Assembly (NCBI GenBank): GCA_964035015.1
Contig: OZ036012.1
Span: forward strand, 3,339,585 to 3,403,584
Direction of reading: 5' to 3'
DNA length: 64,000 bases
From: Corallium rubrum
Taxonomy: Eukaryota; Cnidaria; Anthozoa; Scleralcyonacea; Coralliidae
This document shows, piece by piece, positions 32,301 through 41,000 of the stretch. Position numbers and translations under genes: made by a program. Within the stretch, counting starts at the first letter, position 1, and every line of letters begins with the position of its first letter. The notes beneath the pieces are model-generated. The model did no database searches. It saw only the letters and a program-made list of their open reading frames with translations, and was not told where the DNA came from.

Positions 32301-32887
32301 TCAATGGTTAGAGTGTCTGGCTAGCATTCAGAAGGTTGTGGGTTCGAGTCCCGCTTAGAGCTCAGAGTTTTTCTGAGTATTACTAACTAACACAGCTTGT
32401 ACAGCAAACAACTGACACTTATCACTAACATCAAGCTGCAATTTCTGAAACTAACAAACTTCAATTTACTACAATTTTCTTTCTTTCTTGAGGAAAATAA
32501 CAAAAGGGCTGACTATTCATAATTTGCCATTTTAATACTCTCATACTCTGGCCTAAAATCCTGCTAATTTGATTAAACCTTCATAGTTTTCATTTAATTT
32601 GGAGTAGGCGAACAGAAAAATAGCCATATTGTTGAATTAACTTAAAAAAGTAAGAGAGAGATGAGCAAATATACTGTACAAAGCTCAATTTTCAAATTAT
32701 AATACAACCCCAGTTTTCCATATCTAAACAACCAATTCTCCCGTTGGTAGCTTTATTTTTATTTATATACTCAAGTTAATAAAACCATTGAATACTTACC
32801 TAATCGACTCGTACACAATAAAGGTCTTAAAGACGAAGAAAACAGACATTTGCGTTCAATAGTTCTGAGTAGCCTGAAGGCCGCCAT
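26372..32887 (-). CDS. NDUFB8: NADH dehydrogenase 1 beta subcomplex subunit 8 (complex I ASHI subunit)
   Basis: An accessory subunit of the mitochondrial complex I membrane arm. Five minus-strand exons join in phase: 32,887-32,800; 30,573-30,425; 29,409-29,342; 27,393-27,288; 26,449-26,372 (TAA). The product is 162 residues against about 186 in human. Residues 1-30 (MAAFRLLRTIERKC...) are Arg-rich with few acids, fitting a mitochondrial presequence. Then come WPDDGLGLGSYPNLP (family PDDGMGYGDYPKLP), the ASHI region with RRNYGDTVHEEDDALNVWM, one membrane segment at about 109-127 (LMTAFALLGGFMYAGYLYG), and a tail FPYNDNHIIYKDGDPK resembling the vertebrate YPYNNLYLERGGDP. All junctions are GT-AG. 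The start is the first ATG, in an AAGATGGCGGC context. Introns hold transposons and a tRNA-like palindrome. Confidence 0.92.
26450..27287. other. NDUFB8 intron 4
   Basis: AT-rich, with short internal repeats such as AACTATTAAAAAGGA (26,948-27,000) and two similar segments around TTCTCATTACCA/ACCATTTTGG. No transposon ends or coding signals seen. Confidence 0.45.
27512..27852. mobile_element. Foldback element with hammerhead-like motif
   Basis: Outer arms AAATAAGTTTTGTGGAAACA and reverse complement continue through CCACGTAAAATATTTC, TTTGCTAAGCTTT and TGACTCAGGCCTTCAT. The right arm contains CTGATGAAGGCCTG ... CAGGCCGAAAGC at 27,777-27,808. A shorter copy of the same arms lies at 46,290-46,420. 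Located in NDUFB8 intron 3. Confidence 0.75.
28035..28605. mobile_element. TA-type MITE interrupted by a second element
   Basis: The ends AAGCTGGTTTTCCACGAGG and CCCTGGTGGAAAACCAGCTT are related to the 143-bp MITE at 12,749. Its middle (GATTTCTCGG / TCTCGGTGGAACTAATT) is split by the insertion at 28,106-28,529. Located in NDUFB8 intron 3. Confidence 0.7.
28106..28529. mobile_element. Nested element with CATAGGTGTAGAG ends
   Basis: Terminal inverted repeats CATAGGTGTAGAG and CTCTACACCTATG, with TCTCGG repeated on both sides. Inside is the shared core with TGTGCTCCCGGAAATTTT and GAAATGCCATTTCCTGCA found also in the elements at 22,394 and 38,791. Non-autonomous. Confidence 0.7.
28635..28995. 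repeat. Three degenerate tandem units, about 120 bp each
   Basis: Each unit contains a CTGA(C/T)CTATATAT(A)AC(G)GTGA-like segment, then TTATGTG(T/G)GGTC and AGTGGTACACGCCC-like sequence. A related fragment (GGTCAGTGGTGTTATGTGTGGG) lies near 44,925. Located in NDUFB8 intron 3. Confidence 0.6.
29128..29282 (+). mobile_element. Decayed 5S-derived SINE, copy 2
   Basis: Contains CACTGCCTCTCACTGCTG and AGTTAGTACTTGGATGGGTG as in the copy at 21,975-22,293, but with deletions and a truncated tail. In NDUFB8 intron 3, about 60 bp before exon 3 on the plus-strand map. Confidence 0.7.
29873..30352 (-). mobile_element. Dispersed repeat copy 2
   Basis: Reverse-complement counterpart of 19,660-20,220: TAACTTGATGGAGCACGGCA, then GACCCAGAAGACATGAACTG, CGATTCGCCGGCTTGTG and AAGAAATGGCTCATGG, closing with the GTGCTCCATCAAGTTATGGA inverted repeat. 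Located in NDUFB8 intron 2. Confidence 0.8.
30940..31056. repeat. (ACTC)n-type low-complexity tract
   Basis: Imperfect CACTCACTCACATTAAATC repeats on the plus strand in NDUFB8 intron 1. The overlapping Ser/Leu/His-rich frames are by-products. Confidence 0.7.
31814..31889 (-). tRNA. tRNA-Ala(AGC)-like sequence, left arm (probably SINE-type)
   Basis: Folds as a 76-nt cloverleaf: acceptor GAGTTCT / AGAGCTC (7 pairs including one G-U), D arm TGGCTCAATGGTTAGA, anticodon stem TCTGG / TCAGA with loop CTAGCAT (U33 present, anticodon AGC), T loop TTCGAGT, box B GGTTCGAGTCC. The D stem has a mismatch (GAAC for GAGT). It sits in a palindrome and differs from canonical animal tRNA-Ala, so a tRNA-derived repeat is more likely than a working gene. 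Confidence 0.5.
32288..32363 (+). tRNA. tRNA-Ala(AGC)-like sequence, right arm
   Basis: The same cloverleaf as the opposed copy, with a better D stem (GCTC / GAGT) and T stem GTGGG / CCCGC. Anticodon loop CTAGCAT. No CCA is encoded, as expected for a eukaryote. Pol III boxes A and B are intact. A functional tRNA gene is possible but the mirrored context favours a repeat. Confidence 0.5.
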
Positions 32888-32890
32888 CTT
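32880..32890 (-). promoter_or_regulatory. YY1-type motif over the NDUFB8 start codon
   Basis: The minus strand reads AAGATGGCGGC with the ATG being the initiator codon. This is the YY1 consensus often found at the starts of housekeeping and mitochondrial-protein genes; functional use here is an inference. Confidence 0.5.
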
Positions 32891-32929
32891 GAATTTCTAT
32901 CAAACAAAATTTCGCGTCAAAATAGCGAC

Positions 32930-33543
32930 CAGTGTTGCCAAGTCAAGTTTCGTAAAAATCCCAGTAATGGTCTGAAAATATCCCAAGATTCCCTATTTTT
33001 TACCAAAAAATCCCAAGGTTCACAGCTTCATTTACTTACTATTTCCCAGGTCTCTATCGCCGTTTGAGTACGCATGTTCCAAATTTTTTTCGTTGTTGGC
33101 ATCGACATCATGTTTCAAGGGAGCACGTTAGAATGTGATAGTTCTTGTATAAAATAAAATAAACTTTACTTACCTAAGTTGTTGACGTTTTGTGCGAGTA
33201 GCCGAGTTCGATAAAACCGCTGTTTCACACATATAGCTATCGGAGCCCACTGTATCAGTGATACTTCATTTGAATAGAGTACTTCATCTTCTCTAAATCA
33301 AACGCATACATAAAGAACGCAGGGGCTGGCTAAGGCTAGTGGAGTATGATCTAATGATCACGTGAATTTAAGAAAAATACAATTAACATTGAAATCAGCT
33401 TTTTAAAACCGAAACTGTTTGCTCTGGAAAAATCCCAAGAAAAATCCCAAGGTTGAATCCCTGAGAAAAAAATCCCAAAAAAATCCCAACTCCTTCAAAA
33501 AATCCCAAGATCTTGGGATAAAATCCCAAGGTTGGCAACACTG
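32930..33543. mobile_element. hAT-like MITE 42 bp upstream of NDUFB8, 614 bp
   Basis: The ends CAGTGTTGCCAA and TTGGCAACACTG are flanked by a perfect direct 8-bp repeat ATAGCGAC (32,922-32,929 and 33,544-33,551). The interior contains many AAAATCCCAAG/TTGGGA motifs. The CAG..CTG ends and 8-bp duplication identify a hAT-type non-autonomous element. Confidence 0.9.
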
Positions 33544-33861
33544 ATAGCGACAAAAATATCGAGATATCCCATAGTCCTTTGCGGTTGGAAAGGGGTGTTT
33601 CCAGAAAAATGTCAAAATTTCATGTAGTGACGACCAAATAACTTAGTTTAATTGGGTTTTTAAATAAGGAAATATTGACATGTTATGCGCGCAACTTTTT
33701 TGACTTTCCTCTTATGCGCTACCGTGTTGACAACTATGAACGAGGAATGCGCTTTTACAAGCCTTGTTTTACATTGCGTAAAATCAACGAATTAGCTAGC
33801 TGGGAAGAAGAAGAATTTCAAATGAAGTCGAATCACTGCTGTAGAGAAAAGTTTTCTGACT

Positions 33862-33932
33862 GCCCCAACCAGGAATCGAACCCAAGGTCTCTGGTTTCAC
33901 GTACCAGTGCTCTACCACTGAGCTATTGGGAC
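33862..33932 (-). tRNA. tRNA-like sequence (degenerate)
   Basis: On the minus strand: acceptor GTCCCAA / TTGGGGC, D arm TAGCTCAGTGGTAGAGC (an excellent box A), anticodon stem CTGGT / ACCAG with loop ACGTGAA, and box B GGTTCGATTCC. Position 33 is C, not U, and the T stem needs three G-U pairs, so it is probably a pseudogene or SINE head. The repeat TTTCTGACTGCC / GGCAGTCAGAAA brackets it (33,853-33,955). Confidence 0.5.
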
Positions 33933-34078
33933 TCCCGGCTGAGGCAGTCAGAAATATCCATATATTATATATCGCACACATTACCGTGGCTCGTCAAACC
34001 AATTCAAGATTGTTGCATGTCAACCTTATCAGTAGCAACTTGTCACAAGTCAGCCTTTGAAGTCATCAACCTTGTTAC

Positions 34079-34142
34079 AGTAACGACTTGTTGAGACAAC
34101 TTTATAACAACTTGTTATAAAGTTGTCCCAACAAGTCGTCAT
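34079..34142. repeat. Short hairpin
   Basis: GACTTGTTGAGACAACTTTA and the opposing TAAAGTTGTCCCAACAAGTC with AACAACTTGTT between them. Confidence 0.7.
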
Positions 34143-35041
34143 GTAAAACAATTTGCTGCCGCTTCGTTCTATTTGCGTCGTAATCACACAGGCCATTTCG
34201 ACAGGTTTTTGATCGTTTTTTGACGACACTAAGTCTAATTTTAGAACGTAGCTAAAGGCGTTTTTCAATTTTCAACCAATATCGTTGACCCACTCGGACT
34301 AGAATTGCTTATAAGTTATACAAAGAACGATGAGAACACCTAGAACTTGCTAGAACGTATACGTACAAAAAAGGTTTTCATGCTCAAAAACGTAATTAGT
34401 CATGTTTCCCGTTGGCGTCCCAATTTCCTTAATAAACCCTCTATTAAGGTCAGTTGGAGAGGCGTTTATTTTTCCGTAAACACACCACGCACATTCCAAT
34501 CGTAACTTGCGTTCCCATGTCCACAGTATTGTTTTCAATAGCGAATTTCAGTATTGCGCGCGCATCATTTTGGAAAGCAATTGGCGGGCTCTTGGCAGGC
34601 TCCCCACAAACAGACTTGCTAGCGAGCCAACAACAGCAGAATAACAGTGTTAAACATCCAGAAAATGTATCTACACTTTGTTGATTTTAAACAGTATGTT
34701 TACTTTGAATGGAGCTTGCCATTTTTTTTTGAAAAATGACGCGCGCGCAACACCCTGAAGCTCGCCTATTATGATTTTATTTCGTGTTTTGTCCTTAGAA
34801 AAGGCTCGTGGTTTGTTGTCGGAAGTTTACGGTATTAAAATTCCGGCGATCATCTCCGAAAGAATGCGAGGTATTCCGAAGACTGTTTTGGCGGAGCTGA
34901 GAGAGATATAGCGTTTTGGGAGAAACCGCTGGTTTCAGTTCGCGGTAACTCCACGCCCATTTTGATCTACAGAAGGTGGAAAATATCACGGCTTTTCTTT
35001 GGACTTGATTCGAAGAAGAATCGGCGCATTTGCCGTGAGAA

Positions 35042-38000
35042 ATGTCGAAAGAAAAGGATACAGAACGGCAGTATAAGCTTGTGGTTGTTGGCGGTGGAGG
35101 TGTTGGCAAGTCTGCTCTAACCATTCAATTTATCCAATCTCATTTTGTCAGTGATTACGATCCAACGATCGAGGATAGCTATCGCAAGCAGTGTGTTATT
35201 GATGAACGAGTCGCTCATTTAGATAGTAAGTACCGTATATTTGAGCTTTTTAAACTAGATCTTACTTCCTTTAAACTACGAGGAACTGTAGAAAAGATTA
35301 CAGATGAGGAATGGTGTGTTCTCTCCATATACATAAACGTTTAATTAGGAGAAATTCAGTAAGGAAAAAATCCGAAGAATGACCCTGCCCTTATTCGCTT
35401 GGAAGCTGCCATTTCTGGAGTCCTGTTCGCTTCATTGGAACTCGTATTCCTGTTCGCCGTTTCGATTTTCACTAGACTTCTATTTCCCGTATATTCAACT
35501 GCCATTTCTTATTCATGACCTAACGACTTAGATGAGGTTTTGAATAAACTACAAGCTGCTAATCAGCTTTTTACGAATGTGTTTTTTTCCCAACAACGGA
35601 TATCGTTCGAAATACTAGAATTTGATTGTCCTAATTACGTTACTAAACACTGAACAAAAATCACATCGAAGTTCCACTTTCGATCGCGAGTTTAAAGTCC
35701 TTAGGAGAAAACACTGGTGTAAATTTTGTTCACAATTAAGATTATTATAAATACTATGTCTGTTTCGAGGGAGTGGCTTCTGGTTGAAATCGCTTGTAAA
35801 ATACCAGAAGAAAACAGTTCTACATTATTTCCATTCTTGAAACTATATTCCAGATTCGAAATGTCGCAAAATCGTTCGTTTTTGCGTTCTGCGGAAGGCC
35901 GAACGCTTTCATTCTCTTTGCATTTTAAAGTCAACACAAGACGATTTTGAATTTAAACTGAAGTTAACAGTGAAATATTTGTGTTGTAGAATAAGGACTT
36001 ATATTCTAAACAGCGATCTGAACTAGTTTTGGGTAAAAAAGCGGCATTTTATAAACATTTCAACGCAGACATAACCACCTTGGAAGTAATGTAAACATTA
36101 GCTACATTTGTAAGAACATTGCATTGTCATAAATAATGTGAGAAGTTGCGTTGATCATTATATGAAAGTAGCCTAATTTTAATATTGCATAATTATCCCA
36201 AGTTCTACTGTAGTATTGTGCTGTGGGAACAACTGAATTCTTTATAAAGCAAGTGTTCATTTATAATATTGTCTTTAATCAACTCAGAATTTTAGTCTTC
36301 TGATTATTGATTAATTATTTAGGGCATATTCAGCATGGGGATTAAAAATTAATGCATGATTTTGTTATTAAATAATATTATTATCTCAGCAACAGTGGTT
36401 ATGAGATTTCATTAACCCATTCCTGCTTGAGTTAGCCAAAAATGGCCCATGGAAAACGTACTATTATCTTGGTCTGAGTTGTAAACAAAACAAACTTAAC
36501 AATTCATCCATCGGACCAAGATAACATTAATTTTTCTCATTTTTAAAATACTTCCCTTTAAGCTAGAACCTTGAAAGTTTTACCACAAATAGCATTTTAC
36601 AGTATCTTCTGTTTGATACACATTTCAAAGTTGTATGTTAAATATTTTAAAAACGGTATTCAGAATTCTACAACAGTTGTGAGAAATCCATATCATATTT
36701 ATTACTTGACGAGCAATGGTGTGAACATTTTGGACATTTTAAAAAGTTACACACAACACACAAACTTAAAATATACATCAAATGAAAGCTTATGAAATGC
36801 TTAACAACATACGTACACAATGTATTTATACCATATATAGTTTGGACATTATTAGCCATCTTCTTCCATAAACAGATATGACAGGATTACTATGATAATC
36901 AAAATTGTGAAACTTTGGCCTGGGAGCCTCGTTTTCATGAAGCGTGATGTAATTATCGAAAAGGTCCATTCCACATGATTTTATTGGCTTTATCAACGAT
37001 AGATCCTTAGAGCAATGGGTTACAGTCAAAATGGGAATTAACCTTCCCACTCCTGTAGTTCATTACGGTGTATTACTGTAGATGCTACCACAGCCTGAGA
37101 AATGTTTTTGTTAAAAAATTACAAGAATTGGTGACTTTTATCACTAGACAGCCCTCATACTTTAGTAGCGGTAACAGAAATACAGTAATACACAACCAAC
37201 TACAGTAGTGGAAATAGGAATGTATTTTCATTTTGACTGTAATATTGGTGGTAATTACTCTAGGGCCTACAGTAATTGGCTAAGTTGTTGTAGTTGCCAT
37301 GCCATTGTACTTGTGTTGTGTGTTGTGCTTATTCATGTTTATAAGTTTTGTATGTTGCAAAGCTTAAATGGGTCATTCCAGAAAACATCCATACCTCCCC
37401 CACAGAGGAAATTTGTGCCATCCAGGGAGGGGAGGGGGGTAAATCTACTTCTGATAATAGTAAAATGTACTAGGATGTCCAAAGGGGGGAGGGGGTCAAC
37501 TTCACATTTCCTCCATGGGGGAGGTGTGGATGTTCTCTGGAATGATCCAATAAATAAACATGTTGTTAAGCCATTCTTGCGTGAGCCATCAAAAACAGTC
37601 CCTTAAAATTTACTCAAAGAACCCTACATGTTGGTACAAGTAATAATATTTTTTGTAATGGATGCTACTGTATATATGTATCATTGCTTTTCCAAATCAT
37701 TTTTGTCGCAACAAAACTGTACAGTACATGCTCCTACAATGTAATTACTGTTCAAAATATAGTAAGGTTAGATATACTGCCAAAACAGAGAACGTAGGAG
37801 TCTAATGTTTCGAGCGAAGGCCCTTGGCTAATATACCAAGTAGTTGTCGGAAGTGACTCTAGAATAAAGGGTCTTTATTGTACTTAGAGCTGTCCCTGAT
37901 TAATTGATTATTCTATCAATTGGTTATGGCTCTTGGCAGTCTGACAATAATCGTTTTATTAACATTGATAGTTAAAGTGTTTTAATATTACTTGTGTGGT

Positions 38001-41000
38001 TTTAACATTATTTAAATAGAGCAGAAAAAATCATTTAATAAGTTATTTTGCTGTTCTTGATTTACTCAAATAGTTCCTGACATATTGGCTTCTGAATATG
38101 CCAATTCTCAAAAATTCCTGTCGTTCATTTTAACACCTTGGGGGTCTGGGACTCAGGAACCTAAGCCAAATGTTTTCTTAGTTGGAACTCTCGTGCATAC
38201 TGGAAAACGGGTGTGAGCTCGACATTTCAACTTTTCAGTCAAATATATGTGTTTTTGTGAATCAATAAGCTGAAATGTAGTTGTTTTGGATTGACTCGTT
38301 CCTGAGTCCCAGGCTCCCAAGGTGTTAAAATGAACAATGGAAAGCCAAAATTGGCATGTTTAAAGGTGTATATCTCAGAAACTATTAAAGTAATTAATCA
38401 AAAATGGCAAAATAACTTATTAATAACTAACGTTTTTTGCTCTATTCAAATACGTTAAAACCCCACAAATGATATAAGCACTTTAAGATACTGTTTAACA
38501 TGTTATTGTGATAGTTAAAAACTTGATATGCAATGGAAAGCATCAGTTTCTCAACAAATGTGATATATTAATGTTACCTTTTTTATTGTAGTTCTTGATA
38601 CTGCTGGTCAAGAGGTTAGTATTAGCAGAGTTTGCTTGTAGGAATTTCTTCGACAGATTCAAAACAATTAATGTTTGGTATTACAGTACATGATTTAGCA
38701 ACTACATGTACATGTATATCTTGTTGAACTTTATTTATATAATCTGTTTTTACTAAAAAAAATAGCATATACTAAGCTTTTTTCAATGTACAGTGGCATA
38801 ACTAGGTATCTGGGGGCCTGTGGGATTGATTACTTCGGGGGCCCTTTCTGATTTAGTGACTTCATTTCTAGGGGGGTTCAGGAGCATGCTACGCTGGAAA
38901 ATTTTTGAATCTAGGGTCTCTAAAATGGCATTTCCTGCACTTTGAGGGCACTTATGAGCAAAATCTAAGCACAAAATTTTTTGGGGGTAAATACCCCCTA
39001 CCCCCTGATCACACTGCCCCTGCATATGGGTGTCAAAGCACCCCCCACCCACCCCCCAAGAGAAGATTTTCAGTGTAAGACTCAAGACTGTCAGACAAAG
39101 TGGTGGGCCCTGAAGGTGCAACAAACCAGTAGAAGGGTCCGGGGAAATGCTCCCCCAGGAAATTTTTGATTTTCTAATGCTCTGAAATAGGGTGAGGCGG
39201 TTAATCGATAAACCGGAAAAAACCGATGTTTTTCGAAAACCGATTCGACCGATGTTGCTCCAGGCGAAAAACCGAAAAAAACGAAAAAACCCGTTTGAAT
39301 CTCAGTAACATTGAAACAAAAGGGCAGTAATAATTACAGGGAAGCGAAGCATCAAAGCTAAGCCGGATCACACGCTTGATTGGTTCAGCAAATCAGCGCC
39401 CTGATTGGTTCAACAGAAAGCGGACCTCTGCGAAGACAGGTAACGTATGACTCATCGCAAAAATATTCAGAGTTAACAAATTAACATATAAACACGTGCA
39501 ATAGCATTCAAACATTAAACTTCAGTTGGTCGTTTGCTTAGACTATCCCGAAGTCTTTCTGTTTTTGTTAAAATGAGTAAGAGTGCAGTTTGGAATTTCT
39601 TTAAGAAGCCAGAAAGAAAAAGAAGTCTTGAACGTGTAGCGTGAAGTTTAATCAAGTAAATCTACAGATATAAATATCGATTTTTTCGGTTTTTTCGGTT
39701 TTTTCCAGGCGGTTTTCGGTTTTCGGTTTTTACCCTGAACCGCCTCACCCTACTCTGAAACGCTATTTCCTGCATTTTGAGGGCAGTTATAACCATCAGA
39801 AAGGGGGGGAGGGGTTCTATGGAACCTACAGATCTCGTCACAAAATGCTTGGGGCCCTTAATTAATTCCTTTTGCTCAGGGTTTACACACCCTTCCCAAT
39901 AGGTAGTTGCACCACTGTACAGTACTGTACATCCTTCAGAATTAAAAATACTGAATTTAACTGGCAGTTAAAAAGATCTGTTCATTTTTAGCTTGTACTC
40001 TAACTGTGCACATTTTAAAAAAATATTATATTTAATATTAATTAATTATTAAATTTAATATTACATAAAACATAAACATTTGTATATTCTAAGCAATGTT
40101 TTTTTACTGTCATTGTTTTATAGAAGGCCTTTTGCCCTGTAGATCTACCCTGGGGTTTTTTCTCCTAATTTGGCCATTGAATGTTAATGATCCTGGTTAC
40201 CGTATATATAGGATTGTGTCTTTTCCACATGTTTGACAACACTGGAATTTAAAACAAAATAAAAAAAAGGCTTGAAAGTTCTTTCCACTCAACTGAACTA
40301 CTTAAAGTACTTGAATATTTATTAACTTCATTCTCAGGGAATTTCAATGAGAAAAGTTTACAGAAGGGTACATTTTGATGGTGTGGAATACACATTTTGG
40401 CCAGTTTACTAAGTGAAGAAATTACAGTACCAGTACTTAATGAATATATTTTTTATTTTATTATTTATAATAATTTATTTTAATTACTTTGTTAGGAATT
40501 TAGTGCTATGAGAGAGCAATATATGCGAAGTGGAGAAGGGTTTTTATTGGTGTTTTCACTGACAGATAGGTCCAGGTAAAAATTATATTACTTTTAATGA
40601 ACTTATTTCTCCTTGAACCAGCAACAAATGGCCTATCTTACTCTGCTGAAGAACACCAGTTGATTTTATTTGTTAAAGGGAGATACTCTCAGCTGGCCTT
40701 CGCTTGGCGGCAATGGGTTACTAGAGCCTTTTTACAGTGTCGATAAATTGATGCAAAGTCAGTCGAGATATGGTCTGGAAACTTGGCAAACTTCAAAGCG
40801 CCTATAATGAGCTGTGATTTTATGTTGAACCGTACCTTACACCGTGCACATCCTTTGTTTTAGGTTTATTAATATTTAAATAGCACGGTTGAGTGATTGA
40901 ACTGAAGCGTTGCTATTGGATAATTCGTTCATTATACTAAAATACAATGTGTTCAGTGACCGTGCACAAAAATGCATAAAGGCGAACAAAAAGATAGACC

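Larger units (their letters stand above)
31755..32413. mobile_element. 660-bp palindrome carrying two opposed tRNA-Ala-like sequences
   Basis: The left arm starts TTGTCAGTTGTTTGCTGTAC and the right arm ends with its reverse complement; arms of about 300 bp meet around 32,060-32,110, where the same TTTGCTGTACAAG motif recurs. Each arm contains one tRNA-like sequence. Located in NDUFB8 intron 1. Confidence 0.85.

Noticed and set aside
33675..34094. 139-codon open frame
   Set aside because: It runs through the antisense of a tRNA-like sequence and has no recognisable domain or splice context.
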